Of a DNA stretch of 64,000 nucleotides, positions 27,839-35,765 are shown one piece after another. The DNA comes from Chitinophaga pinensis (GTDB lineage: Bacteria > Bacteroidota > Bacteroidia > Flavobacteriales_D > Crocinitomicaceae), in assembly GCA_945902745.1 (NCBI GenBank), contig CAMDNE010000002.1:124001-188000 (forward strand), written 5' to 3'. The notes beneath the pieces were generated by a model. The model was not told the DNA's origin. It made no database searches and saw nothing but the letters and a program-made list of their open reading frames with translations. A program made the position numbers and the translations under genes. Numbering within the stretch: position 1 is the first letter of the stretch; the number at the start of each line of letters is the position of its first letter.

Positions 27839-28144
27839 TTACATTAAACTGAAAAGACTCCAAGCTAATATTAATGCATTAAATGTCAATAAAATAATGC
27901 TCAAAGTAGTGTAATTCTGTTTATTTATCAAATTTCCAGATAAGGCAATTGCGACTGCGTTTATTGATAATCTCAAATAGGTTGCTTCTCGTCCACTATT
28001 AATAAAATCAGGAAAAACGGTTAAATATTCTTTTATAATATTATCAAAACCTTCAATTTCAGTTGCGACTTTAATCCACCAATAAACATCACCAATTACA
28101 ATTAAGGTCAATATAATTATAATAATTAAAACTAAGGTTTTCAT
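27839..28144 (-). CDS. small membrane protein, cassette-like gene
   Basis: A 101-residue protein with an N-terminal membrane segment (about 3-22) and hydrophobic stretches near 60-75 and 80-100. I do not recognise a family. It is on the minus strand like every gene up to 30400, and it is preceded (in transcription direction) by an attC-like palindrome at 28181-28260. No clear attC-like site follows its stop, so it would be the last gene of the putative cassette array. Confidence 0.6.
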   Translation of the reverse strand: MKTLVLIIIIILTLIVIGDVYWWIKVATEIEGFDNIIKEYLTVFPDFINSGREATYLRLSINAVAIALSGNLINKQNYTTLSIILLTFNALILAWSLFSLM

Positions 28145-28180
28145 AGCACTTATATCAATTGGGAGGTTTCTGTGTATTGC

Positions 28181-28260
28181 TTTTAACGATTTAGCAGTAT
28201 GCGAAGTGACACTTTCTCTCGAATATGTACGTGCGCCATTTTGCTTACTGTGTGTTATGT
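28181..28260 (-). other. attC-like recombination site C (weakest of three)
   Basis: On the minus strand, six bases after the parE stop, the sequence reads CACATAACACAC, then an imperfect stem (AGCA-ATG-CG against CG-CAT-TGCT), then TCGTTAAAAGC. The AAC (28256-28254) and GTT (28187-28185) triplets stand 72 bases apart, as in the other two sites. Stem pairing is weaker, so this call leans on position and spacing. Confidence 0.4.
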
Positions 28261-28265
28261 GGGTT

Positions 28266-28589
28266 TCATTTTTTCACCTCCGAAGGAAGCAGTGAAACTA
28301 ATTTATTCTTCAAATCCATTCGTTCATGTAGGATTCTTGTAATTTCAATCGATTGATCTTCCAATACACGATAGAAAATTATATGCTTTGAGGTAAGTTT
28401 TCCCTTCAGATCTTGATGAATTTCCGGATATACTTTGCCAATTTGTGGTTTCTTAGCGATTGTTGAACAAGCACTAATTATTAGCTTATAATATTTGTCC
28501 GCCTGACTTTCAGACCACGCCTCAACAGTGTAATACCATATATCGGATAGATCCTTTACGGCATTGTTCGTTAACTTAAACTTTGCCAT
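28266..28589 (-). CDS. parE: ParE/RelE-superfamily toxin
   Basis: A 107-residue toxin. The fold pattern is clear: helical start AVKDLSDIWYYTVEAWSESQADKYY, the loop KKPQIGKVYPEI, and the strands KLTSKHIIFYRVLEDQSIEITRILHERMD. ParE toxins poison DNA gyrase; RelE relatives cut mRNA, and the target here is not proven. It starts directly at the stop of parD with no gap, the normal antitoxin-toxin order. It sits inside the putative cassette array and would stabilise it. Confidence 0.88.
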   Translation of the reverse strand: MAKFKLTNNAVKDLSDIWYYTVEAWSESQADKYYKLIISACSTIAKKPQIGKVYPEIHQDLKGKLTSKHIIFYRVLEDQSIEITRILHERMDLKNKLVSLLPSEVKK

Positions 28590-28832
28590 TTATTTCCTGC
28601 TTGCTTTCAACATTTTTAAATGCTCGTCAGGGTCGAAATCTTCGGCTAAACCACTATTAATACCTTCATCAACAGCATGACGCAAAGCAATAATTTTCTG
28701 TTCCTCTTCTTCAAGTAGTCTTAATCCAGCACGGATTGCCTCACTTGCATTTTTGTACCGTCCTTCTTTTAAAACACTTTGAATAAATTGATCAAAATAA
28801 CTACCCAAAGTAATTGATGTGTTTTTACTCAT
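28590..28832 (-). CDS. parD: ParD/CopG-type antitoxin
   Basis: An 80-residue protein starting MSKNTSITLGSYFDQF, with the ribbon-helix-helix part SITLGSYFDQFIQSVLKEGRYKNASEAIRAGLRLLEEEE typical of ParD; the C-terminal tail DPDEHLKML would bind the toxin. I use the ATG at 28832 and not one nine codons upstream, because the upstream codons lie on the likely operator. The gene abuts parE and should repress its own promoter through the palindrome just upstream. Confidence 0.88.
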   Translation of the reverse strand: MSKNTSITLGSYFDQFIQSVLKEGRYKNASEAIRAGLRLLEEEEQKIIALRHAVDEGINSGLAEDFDPDEHLKMLKASRK

Positions 28833-28842
28833 AACAACTAAT

Positions 28843-28868
28843 TTTGGTAAACATACCAAATATTGGTA
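28843..28868 (-). promoter_or_regulatory. candidate ParD operator
   Basis: A perfect inverted repeat TTTGGTA-AACA-TACCAAA (28843-28860) is followed by a third half-site TTGGTA (28863-28868). It begins 11 bases upstream of the parD ATG, where ribbon-helix-helix antitoxins usually bind for autorepression. Confidence 0.6.
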
Positions 28869-28913
28869 TTATTTCAAAATATATTTTGGGAATTTTTCGG
28901 GTATGGGCAATCC

Positions 28914-28990
28914 CACATAACGCTTTGCTTGTAGGCGATTTAGCCTGTGTTGCGCCTGCGGCAGGTTATATTGCTTACACACTGTTAGCG
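28914..28990 (-). other. attC-like recombination site A
   Basis: On the minus strand, ten bases after the stop of the 141-residue protein gene, CCGCTAACAGTG leads into a stem (TGTAAGCAATATAACCTG against CAGGCTAAATCGCCTACA) with a short loop, then GCGTTATGTGGG. Fourteen of 18 positions pair. Read on the plus strand, three of the four mismatches become G-T wobble pairs, so this strand, the bottom strand of the cassettes, folds best, as expected for attC. AAC and GTT are 68 bases apart. Confidence 0.55.
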
Positions 28991-29000
28991 GTATGTACTT

Positions 29001-29426
29001 TTAGTCATCTATTTTAAATTTCTCAATGTTCAATAAGAGGGTGTGGTCGCTATCCGGGTTTTCATAATCTTTTATTTCTAATTTCAGTATACTATAAAAC
29101 TTCAGATCAGGATTAATTCCTTTCGTAAATGTTTCGTTTTTTATTAACGTGTTCAATTGTAATATCGGTTGCACTTGGTATGGGTCAACCAGTAAATTTA
29201 TAGGGAACTGATTTTTTCTTTCATCAATGATGCGTCCTTGTTGGTCATCGAAAACAACATGTTTCAACTCAGCGGTTAGTTTAACCTTTGAAATGAAATT
29301 AGTCCATTCGTTTTCAAAATTCTTCTGGGATGTTACGAAAACACTATGAATTAATAAATAGCTGTCCTTAGAATTCAATTTGAATTCTATTTCAGGATTT
29401 TCTTTATTGAGTTTAATTTGTTCCAA
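29001..29426 (-). CDS. protein of unknown function, cassette-like gene
   Basis: A 141-residue soluble, beta-rich protein without signal peptide, membrane segment or Cys. I do not recognise a family; the middle part VVFDDQQGRIIDERKNQFPI is the most distinctive. It lies between attC-like sites B and A with under 30 bases on each side, the compact layout of a single-gene cassette. Confidence 0.65.
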   Translation of the reverse strand: MEQIKLNKENPEIEFKLNSKDSYLLIHSVFVTSQKNFENEWTNFISKVKLTAELKHVVFDDQQGRIIDERKNQFPINLLVDPYQVQPILQLNTLIKNETFTKGINPDLKFYSILKLEIKDYENPDSDHTLLLNIEKFKIDD

Positions 29427-29453
29427 TCTTATATCATGTTTTTATTGTATTAA

Positions 29454-29535
29454 CGCTAACGTTTTGCGCATAGGCGTCAGCGGGCAGTCTGGACCTAGTG
29501 CATTTCAGCCCGTTGTCGCTTATGCGCTGTTATAT
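29454..29535 (-). other. attC-like recombination site B (strongest)
   Basis: On the plus strand the arms 29466-29485 (GCGCATAGGCGTCAGCGGGC) and 29508-29527 (GCCCGTTGTCGCTTATGCGC) form a 20-position stem with 17 Watson-Crick pairs, two G-T wobbles and one T-T position, around a 22-base loop. On the minus strand the outer motifs are ATATAAC and GTTAGCG, with AAC and GTT 74 bases apart. It follows the methyltransferase stop by about 100 bases. The strand bias of the wobbles supports folding of the cassettes' bottom strand. Confidence 0.6.
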
Positions 29536-29632
29536 GCTGAAAAGTTTTGGGCATAACCTACCAAATTCGTTCTGGTGTATTCGTCTCTCGAGTTCAACCT
29601 TTTGTCCACTATGGTTTGTTAATTTTATATTT

Positions 29633-30400
29633 TTAATTGTTTTTTCGAAGATACTTTATCCAATTTCCAAATTTCAAAGTTCTTGTATTATTTGTCAAAT
29701 AAAATTGAATTAACTCTTTATTAAGCCATTCTTCAACTTCGTTATAGGATGTTTGTCCACATTCAATTGCAGCAGTTATATTACTTTGTGTTGTGAAATA
29801 TAAAATAAGTTCATCCTTTGTAAAGATTATTGGATTTTTAAATTCTTCTTCATTTTCTAATATCAAATTTTTAGAACTTAAATTATCTTCAGACCAACTA
29901 TAACTATTGTTCCTCATAGGTGCTGGGAATTTTTTCAAGTAAACTTCAGGATACCAATTACTAAAACTTTCAACATCTTCCATCTCCGAAATGAAAAAAT
30001 TATCATATAGTATTAACCAACCTTTTGAAGATAAAAGTCTATTCGCTTCTACAAGAAATTTATCTATATCAAACCAATGAACTCCAGAACATACTGTTAT
30101 TAGGTTAAATTCATTACTTGAAAAAGGTTGATTTTCAGCATTTGCAAGTGAGTACTTAATTTCATCTTGATTTAACGCCAATTTTAACATTTCTTCCGAT
30201 GTGTCAGTGCCGAAGACATTATTCGATATTTCAAGTAATGCACTGGTCGACAAACCTGTACCGCAAGCTATATCCAATGAGTTGTTTAGCTTATTAATAA
30301 TATTCAAATGTTTTTTAATATGAGAAATTGTAGTATTATGGAAATTAGGTCTGCCTTTTGAATATCTTTCAGCTGCATTTATAGGGGTGAAATAATTCAT
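29633..30400 (-). CDS. class I SAM-dependent methyltransferase (Methyltransf_11 type), cassette-like gene
   Basis: A 255-residue soluble enzyme with motif I SLDIACGTGLSTSALLEI, an acidic residue in FGTDTSEEML and the motif FNLITVCSGVHWFDID. This group resembles the yeast Crg1/trans-aconitate methyltransferase-like proteins, but the substrate is unknown. It is the first gene of the minus-strand accessory block; an attC-like palindrome follows it. Confidence 0.82.
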   Translation of the reverse strand: MNYFTPINAAERYSKGRPNFHNTTISHIKKHLNIINKLNNSLDIACGTGLSTSALLEISNNVFGTDTSEEMLKLALNQDEIKYSLANAENQPFSSNEFNLITVCSGVHWFDIDKFLVEANRLLSSKGWLILYDNFFISEMEDVESFSNWYPEVYLKKFPAPMRNNSYSWSEDNLSSKNLILENEEEFKNPIIFTKDELILYFTTQSNITAAIECGQTSYNEVEEWLNKELIQFYLTNNTRTLKFGNWIKYLRKNN

Positions 30401-30555
30401 AATTGTTTTTTTTTTAGTTGTTTTATGTCTTAAAGCCAGATTGTTTTTTTATCTGTAAAATTGTTCAAAGTCAGTCAGCTGTGATTTAAATCGAAGTTAA
30501 AATTTCAAGTCTTATCGATGTCCCCCAGACCCGAAGCGAGATTTCACTTTTTTGC

Positions 30556-30596
30556 ACCTAACGAGTGGCTACCCCTCATTTTATGAGGCTAAGCCA
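30556..30596 (-). other. hairpin with GTTAGGT core at the edge of the accessory block
   Basis: The plus strand arms TGGCT-CCTCAT and ATGAGG-AGCCA form an 11-pair stem with a three-base internal mismatch and a TTT loop. On the minus strand it is followed by CTC and then GTTAGGT, a perfect GTTRRRY core. The matching RYYYAAC arm is not in the right place, so it is not a standard attC. There is no T-run, so it is not a usual terminator. Confidence 0.4.
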
Positions 30597-30613
30597 ATTC
30601 CTCAACAAGATAG

Positions 30614-31612
30614 TTATTTTCCTTCATCAAGAAACCCTTCCTTCCGTTTCTTCAAAAAGACTTCCGTTCGTAAAACAGAATTCAGCCGGATATCTTCCCA
30701 AAAAAGATTGACATCACCAATGTGATAATGATTCATCGTAAACGACATGTATCGGTAAGGAAAATGGGGGGCTGTAATCCAGATTACTCCATTCCCGCGA
30801 TTGGTGGTAAAACTTTGCTCATACATTTTACCATTTGAGAATAAAAATCCTTTGTGCAATTCTCGTGGAGCAACCATTGTAGTATCCCACGTAACCGGGT
30901 TGATGGCCACTTTCCCTTTACACCAAGCATAGTTCGTAGGATCCAATTTCTTTTTAAAAGTATTCCAGCTGACAAAACCTCCAATATCATCCGGGTGAAC
31001 CATCAATGGAATGGTTTTGTACAAATTAGGCTCGAAACCATTGCCTGGCAAATAAGCCGACACCAACTGATTCTGCAAAGGTTTGCCGTCGAAAAAGTCT
31101 CTTAAAATAAAGGATAAATGCGTACTTCCCTGACTGTGACCAGCTAAAATGATTCCTCGACCGTTGTTAAAATGCTCCAAATAATATTCGAACGCCGCTT
31201 TCACATCTGAATACGCAAAAAGTAACGCTTCCCTCCCACCAGAATCAAGGTTGTAATATGCGCGTAAATGTGCTTGGCGGTAATATGGCACATATAAACT
31301 TCCAGAACTTGCCCAAGCAGATGCTTGAAAAGGAACTACAGAATTTAAGATTTTTCCTTGCTGCTCTTTGTCTTCGATTGGAACATTCCATCGGGTATCT
31401 TTTTCGGAAACAATTAGGGTTGGATAGACATAAAAAACATCAATCGAATCAAACGGATCTCGAACGAAGAACTCTTTCATTTTTTCAGGGTAATTCCCCG
31501 GAACAACTGCCCAATTAGAAGGATTTGAATAATCAACTGCTTCTTTTTGCGAAAGAACTGAAAAGGTGACTTGTAAAAGTGTAATAAGTAGTAAGGTGAT
31601 TCTGAAAAACAT
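30614..31612 (-). CDS. DUF3089-family secreted alpha/beta hydrolase
   Basis: A 332-residue protein with a signal peptide (1-21) and the features of DUF3089: DVFYVYPTL early, the aromatic segment YVPYYRQAHL, and the nucleophile elbow GHSQGS, with a late His in MNHYHIGDVN or nearby. It should be a periplasmic or surface lipase/esterase of unknown substrate. Its start abuts the stop of the FAD oxidoreductase gene (31613), so the two form an operon in that order. Confidence 0.83.
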   Translation of the reverse strand: MFFRITLLLITLLQVTFSVLSQKEAVDYSNPSNWAVVPGNYPEKMKEFFVRDPFDSIDVFYVYPTLIVSEKDTRWNVPIEDKEQQGKILNSVVPFQASAWASSGSLYVPYYRQAHLRAYYNLDSGGREALLFAYSDVKAAFEYYLEHFNNGRGIILAGHSQGSTHLSFILRDFFDGKPLQNQLVSAYLPGNGFEPNLYKTIPLMVHPDDIGGFVSWNTFKKKLDPTNYAWCKGKVAINPVTWDTTMVAPRELHKGFLFSNGKMYEQSFTTNRGNGVIWITAPHFPYRYMSFTMNHYHIGDVNLFWEDIRLNSVLRTEVFLKKRKEGFLDEGK

Positions 31613-33166
31613 TTATTCTTTATTTATTTTATTGAAAATCGCATCAACGCATTTCATCCCATCAATTGCTGCGGAAATTATTCCACCAGCATAGCCCGCT
31701 CCTTCAGCGCACGGAAATAATCCTTGAATTTCAACGTGCTCCATTGTTTCTGGATTCCGAGGAATAGAAATCGGTGAAGATGTTCTGGATTCAGGCGCGT
31801 GTAAAACAGCATCATTTGTCAAGTAACCATTCATCTTTTGACCAAAATCAATAAAGGCTTTTCTTAATCGGTTGACAACAAACGGTGGGAAAATAGTATC
31901 CATTTCCACACTTGTTAACCCTGGAATATAAGAGGATCGTGGGAAATCAGTTGATTTTTTCTTTTGTACAAAATCCAATAAGCGCTGTGCAGGAACATTT
32001 TGTGTTCCACCAGCTACTTCCCAACATGTTCGTTCAATCATTTTTTGAAAGTCTAAACAAACAAAGGGATCATGTTCTTTTCCAGGAAAATCTTCTGGAG
32101 AAATTCCTACTACAACACCTGAATTTGAATACGGATTGTTGCGTTTCGATGGTGACCAACCATTTGTAACTACTTCCTCTTGAGCTGTAGCACATGGAGC
32201 AATAATCCCACCCGGACACATGCAAAATGAATAAACTCCCCTTCCATCAACTTGTGTTACCAACGAATACGAAGCTGGCGAAATAAAATCATCGTTCAAC
32301 CTTCCGTGGTATTGAATCGTATCAATTAAATCTTGTGTATGTTCAACTCGCACGCCTAAAGCGAACGGTTTTGCCTCAATCTTTATTCCTCGTTGATGCA
32401 ACAAGTGAAAAATATCTCTTGCTGAATGTCCTGTAGCTAAAATGACATTATCGAAATTCAACCATTCTTTACTATTGATTTCAATGCGTTTGATGGAATG
32501 ATTCTCAACTTGAACATCTGTTAATTTCGATTCAAAATGCACTTCTCCACCGTATTTCAAAATCGTTTCACGCATTTCAACAATAATCTGCGGTAATTTA
32601 TTCGTCCCAATATGCGGATGTGCATCAACCAGAATATCGTCATCTGCACCGAAATGCACAAACCACTTCAACGCTTTTTCAACGTCTCCCCGCTTTTTAG
32701 ATCGTGTATATAATTTCCCGTCAGAATAAGTTCCTGCTCCACCTTCACCAAAACAGTAATTGGATTCTGGATTTACGATGGAATCTTTGTTCAATTTCGC
32801 TAAATCACGTCTGCGTGAACGAACATCTTTTCCGCGTTCAAATACAATTGGTTTTAATCCAACTTCCAAACAATGTAATGCCGCAAACAAACCTGCTGGA
32901 CCTGCACCAATTATGGCAACTGATTGCTCGTTAGAAACATCTTTAGGATTAAATGATGCTATTTTTTCAATAGATTCATCCTTCAAATAAACTTCAAATG
33001 AACAATTGATTTTTATAATTCTTTTTCGCGCATCAATACTGCGTTTTTTCCAAACGAATTGAAAATCATCGGAATTAAGTCCTAATTCTTCTTTTATTTT
33101 GTGTTTGAGAAATACTAAATCCTGTACTTGTTCGGGTAGGATTTGAAATTGAACTGTTTGACTCAT
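31613..33166 (-). CDS. NAD(P)/FAD-dependent dehydrogenase (COG2509 type)
   Basis: A 517-residue soluble flavoprotein. A small N-terminal domain (1-90; FQFVWKKRSIDARKRIIKI) precedes the FAD-binding Rossmann motif GAGPAGLFAALHCLE. Later come YTRSKKRGDVEKALKWFVHFGA, CPGGIIAPCAT and the C-terminal FAD-contact motif AEGAGYAGGIISAAIDG. The family is widespread but its reaction is not established. The ATG at 33166 (MSQTVQF) is chosen because the upstream codons run into porT. It lies four bases after the porT stop. Confidence 0.85.
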   Translation of the reverse strand: MSQTVQFQILPEQVQDLVFLKHKIKEELGLNSDDFQFVWKKRSIDARKRIIKINCSFEVYLKDESIEKIASFNPKDVSNEQSVAIIGAGPAGLFAALHCLEVGLKPIVFERGKDVRSRRRDLAKLNKDSIVNPESNYCFGEGGAGTYSDGKLYTRSKKRGDVEKALKWFVHFGADDDILVDAHPHIGTNKLPQIIVEMRETILKYGGEVHFESKLTDVQVENHSIKRIEINSKEWLNFDNVILATGHSARDIFHLLHQRGIKIEAKPFALGVRVEHTQDLIDTIQYHGRLNDDFISPASYSLVTQVDGRGVYSFCMCPGGIIAPCATAQEEVVTNGWSPSKRNNPYSNSGVVVGISPEDFPGKEHDPFVCLDFQKMIERTCWEVAGGTQNVPAQRLLDFVQKKKSTDFPRSSYIPGLTSVEMDTIFPPFVVNRLRKAFIDFGQKMNGYLTNDAVLHAPESRTSSPISIPRNPETMEHVEIQGLFPCAEGAGYAGGIISAAIDGMKCVDAIFNKINKE

Positions 33167-33170
33167 TTGA

Positions 33171-33884
33171 TTATCCTTCGAAAATAAAAGAAACCCACCA
33201 AACTTGATTATACAAGCGATCAATTGGTTTTGAAACAGGTGTTAAATCTTGAATAAATGAATTGTAAAAGCTGTGTGCGTATTTTAATTCTATTCCAAAT
33301 TTAAAATAAGGAGCAAAAAATTCTACACCACCGCCAATTTGACCAGATAAATCAAACTTCTTGATTTTAATAAAGGGATCAATGAAATTTTGTGTTGCCT
33401 TTTCTTGTGATTGCAAATCAATCGTATATTGTCCTCCACACAACAAATAAGTCGCGAAATTATTTAAACGAGTCGTTCTAAATTGAAACATTAATGGAAA
33501 ATCGAGATTCGTTGAGTTGATTCGTTCTTCATTAAAAATGTCCTTTTTTGTTGGATCCGAATTAGCAAAAGTATATTGTAACACTCTTTCCTGAAAGGAT
33601 AATGTAGGCAAGAATCGCAAGCGAACAACAGGAGTTCCTAACTTCAATGACATTACGATACCTACTTGTCCACCAGGTTGTGATTTAGCAACGAGTGATT
33701 TTAAGCCATACTGTTCATACGCATCAATAATTGGAAAAGCAGTGAAATTTGACTTATTAAAACCCAGCATAAAACCAAAATGCAACGTTCGTTCGTCAAA
33801 CCTTCTATAGTTCAATGGTTTTTCTTTTTGTGCATAAATTGAAAAAGAAAACACTAGACATAATGCTAAAACAGCTATTCTCAT
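33171..33884 (-). CDS. porT: PorT/SprT-family protein of the type IX secretion system
   Basis: A 237-residue envelope protein with a signal peptide (MRIAVLALC to SIYAQ) and an eight-strand-type outer membrane barrel pattern: RTLHFGFMLGFNKSNF at the start, LDFPLMFQFR in the middle and the final YNQVWWVSFIFEG. PorT is needed for T9SS function in Porphyromonas and Flavobacterium. The ubiE-porT order seen here is a conserved Bacteroidota arrangement, which supports the call. Start placed at 33884; 17 extra upstream residues contain no signal-peptide n-region. Confidence 0.88.
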   Translation of the reverse strand: MRIAVLALCLVFSFSIYAQKEKPLNYRRFDERTLHFGFMLGFNKSNFTAFPIIDAYEQYGLKSLVAKSQPGGQVGIVMSLKLGTPVVRLRFLPTLSFQERVLQYTFANSDPTKKDIFNEERINSTNLDFPLMFQFRTTRLNNFATYLLCGGQYTIDLQSQEKATQNFIDPFIKIKKFDLSGQIGGGVEFFAPYFKFGIELKYAHSFYNSFIQDLTPVSKPIDRLYNQVWWVSFIFEG

Positions 33885-33937
33885 AGTAAGAAAAACGGTC
33901 GACCTTGATTCATATTGTATATCGTTGCGATTCATCT

Positions 33938-34672
33938 CTATTTGTCACCACTAAAAATAGTTGCAATACCGCCTGAAACAAGCTTTGATTCTACATTTAA
34001 GTACCCAACTTTTCGCAGAATTTCTTTCAATTCTTCACCTTCTGGAAAAGCTGCAACCGATTCAGGTAAATAAGCATATGCTTTTTTGTCCTTTGAAATT
34101 CTTTTACCGAAAAAAGGAATGATATATCTTGAATGGAAGGCATAGTATTGTTTAACAGGAAACTTTTTAGGTTTTGAAAATTCAAGAATCACAATTTTCC
34201 CGCCTTTTCTTACTACACGCAACATTTCAGCTAGTCCTTTCTCAAGATTTTCATAATTACGAACGCCAAAACCAACCGTCAACGCATCGAAATATCCATC
34301 TTCAAAAGGCAAATCTTCAGAATCACCTAATCGCATTGAAATCACCTTATCGTAACCTTTGGTTTTCATTTTTACACGACCAACTTCCAACATTCCTTCT
34401 GAAATATCCATTCCAACAATTTCAGTTGGATTCAATTTCAAACTTTCGATTGCAAAATCCCCTGTTCCACTTGCCAAATCTAAAATTCGTTGCGGTTTCA
34501 ATGGACGAAGCATGTTTACCGCTTTTCGTCTCCAGATTTTATCAATTCCAAGTGACAAAAAATGATTTAAAAAATCATATCGCTTTGATATATTATTAAA
34601 CATTTCAGCAACTTCCTCTTTCTTGGATGTATTTTCGTTACCGTAAGGTTTCACTACTTTCGTTTCTGACAT
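33938..34672 (-). CDS. ubiE: demethylmenaquinone methyltransferase
   Basis: A 244-residue SAM methyltransferase of usual length. It shows the family signature FNNISKRYDFLNHFLSLGID, motif I LDLASGTGDFAIE, the motif DALTVGFGVRNYENLEKGL, and KGGKIVILEFSKP. It methylates demethylmenaquinone in the last step of menaquinone synthesis, the expected quinone in this group. It lies 53 bases before the PorT gene on the same transcript. Confidence 0.95.
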   Translation of the reverse strand: MSETKVVKPYGNENTSKKEEVAEMFNNISKRYDFLNHFLSLGIDKIWRRKAVNMLRPLKPQRILDLASGTGDFAIESLKLNPTEIVGMDISEGMLEVGRVKMKTKGYDKVISMRLGDSEDLPFEDGYFDALTVGFGVRNYENLEKGLAEMLRVVRKGGKIVILEFSKPKKFPVKQYYAFHSRYIIPFFGKRISKDKKAYAYLPESVAAFPEGEELKEILRKVGYLNVESKLVSGGIATIFSGDK

Positions 34673-34699
34673 ATGTATCTATTTATTATGCTCAAGTTA

Positions 34700-34772
34700 G
34701 TTACGAGTTGCTAGTTTTTGAACCAAATAATTTATCGTTTTCTTAACTTGTAACTAGCAACTTGTAACTAGC
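34700..34772. repeat. 14-base tandem repeat with matching inverted copy
   Basis: Two perfect tandem copies of AACTTGTAACTAGC lie at 34745-34758 and 34759-34772. A near-perfect inverted copy (GTTACGAGTTGCTAGTT, one mismatch) lies at 34700-34716. The set fills the 103-base gap between the heptose kinase gene and ubiE and could form a long hairpin. No T-run follows on either strand. Confidence 0.75.
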
Positions 34773-34775
34773 AAT

Positions 34776-35765
34776 TCATTGCGCTAAAAGCTCCTCCACT
34801 TCTAATAACAATTGTTCTTTATTAATTGAAACAACCCCACTTTCTTCACACACTAAACCTCCAGCGATATTCGATATTTCAGCGATCAAATTAATAGGAA
34901 CTCCAGCCACCAAGCAAAGTGTTGCTATTGAAATTACGGTATCACCAGCACCACTGACATCAGCAATATTTCTTAAATGCGCAGCAAAATATTCTTGAGC
35001 TTGACCTTCTTTTATAAATACACCGTGCTCTGAAAGTGTCACAAATGAAATTTTATTGTTCAATTCCTTTTCCAGTTGCTCAATCGCTTGTTCAAATTTA
35101 TCTTTAGAATTAACGAATGAAAAATCTAGTCCGAGTCCTTCTTTTAATTCTTTTAAATTGGGTTTAAACAATGTAACATTCTTATACGCTAAAAAGTTTT
35201 CTTTTTTAGGATCAACTGCTGAAACGATTCCTTTTTCATTTGCTGATGAAATTACATTTTGAATTAACGTAGATGTTAAAACTCCTTTGTTATAATCTTC
35301 AAAAACAATACCATCCACACCGCTGTTAATCAAATTATTAACCAATTCTATCAAATCCTTTTCTTCAAGTTGAGAAATGGGATTTGTTTGTTCAGAATCA
35401 ATTCGTAAGAGCTGTTGATTATTCCCTATAACTCTTGTTTTAACGGTCGTTTTTCTATCAGCACTGTAAACCAATCCTTCGTCTGAAATACCAGCTTCTA
35501 CTAATAAACTTTTTAAAATCTCTCCTTGTTTATCGTTTCCAACAACAGAACAAATAATTGGCCGTGCTCCCATTGCAATTAGATTCACCGCAACATTAGC
35601 TGCCCCACCTAATCGGTCTTCTTCTATATCTAGACTAACAATTGGAACTGGTGCTTCTGGACTTACACGATTAACTTTTCCTCTTAAATAAGAGTCAATC
35701 ATAACATCCCCTATAACGAGAATTCGCTTGCCAACAAATTGATCAAAAAGATTTTTAAAATCCAT
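34776..35765 (-). CDS. rfaE1: PfkB-family kinase, D-glycero-beta-D-manno-heptose-7-phosphate kinase (HldE N-domain type)
   Basis: A 329-residue ribokinase-fold enzyme. The N-terminal signature VIGDVMIDSYLRGKVNRVSPEAPVPI and GGAANVAVNL are those of RfaE domain I, and SGAGDTVI supplies the catalytic Asp and anion hole. In the HldE family this domain phosphorylates heptose 7-phosphate at O1 for ADP-heptose of lipopolysaccharide. The adenylyltransferase half of HldE is absent, so it would be encoded elsewhere. The start overlaps the stop of the aminotransferase gene (TAATG). Confidence 0.85.
   Translation of the reverse strand: MDFKNLFDQFVGKRILVIGDVMIDSYLRGKVNRVSPEAPVPIVSLDIEEDRLGGAANVAVNLIAMGARPIICSVVGNDKQGEILKSLLVEAGISDEGLVYSADRKTTVKTRVIGNNQQLLRIDSEQTNPISQLEEKDLIELVNNLINSGVDGIVFEDYNKGVLTSTLIQNVISSANEKGIVSAVDPKKENFLAYKNVTLFKPNLKELKEGLGLDFSFVNSKDKFEQAIEQLEKELNNKISFVTLSEHGVFIKEGQAQEYFAAHLRNIADVSGAGDTVISIATLCLVAGVPINLIAEISNIAGGLVCEESGVVSINKEQLLLEVEELLAQ

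Larger units (their letters stand above)
28181..30562 (-). mobile_element. putative integron cassette array without integrase
   Basis: Four consecutive minus-strand units (methyltransferase, unknown 141-residue protein, parD-parE, and the small membrane protein) are separated by three attC-like imperfect palindromes of about 70-80 bases placed just after each gene's stop. Gene content (toxin-antitoxin, orphan proteins, one or two genes per unit, own promoter-like AT-rich starts) is typical of cassettes. A GTTAGGT core sequence at 30562-30556 could mark the upstream edge. No intI gene is present in the window, so this would be a CALIN-type cluster. Confidence 0.55.

Noticed and set aside
29498-29713. 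71-codon plus-strand reading frame
   Set aside because: It runs across the attC-like palindrome and into the end of the methyltransferase gene; residues are Cys/Phe/Leu-rich without any pattern.
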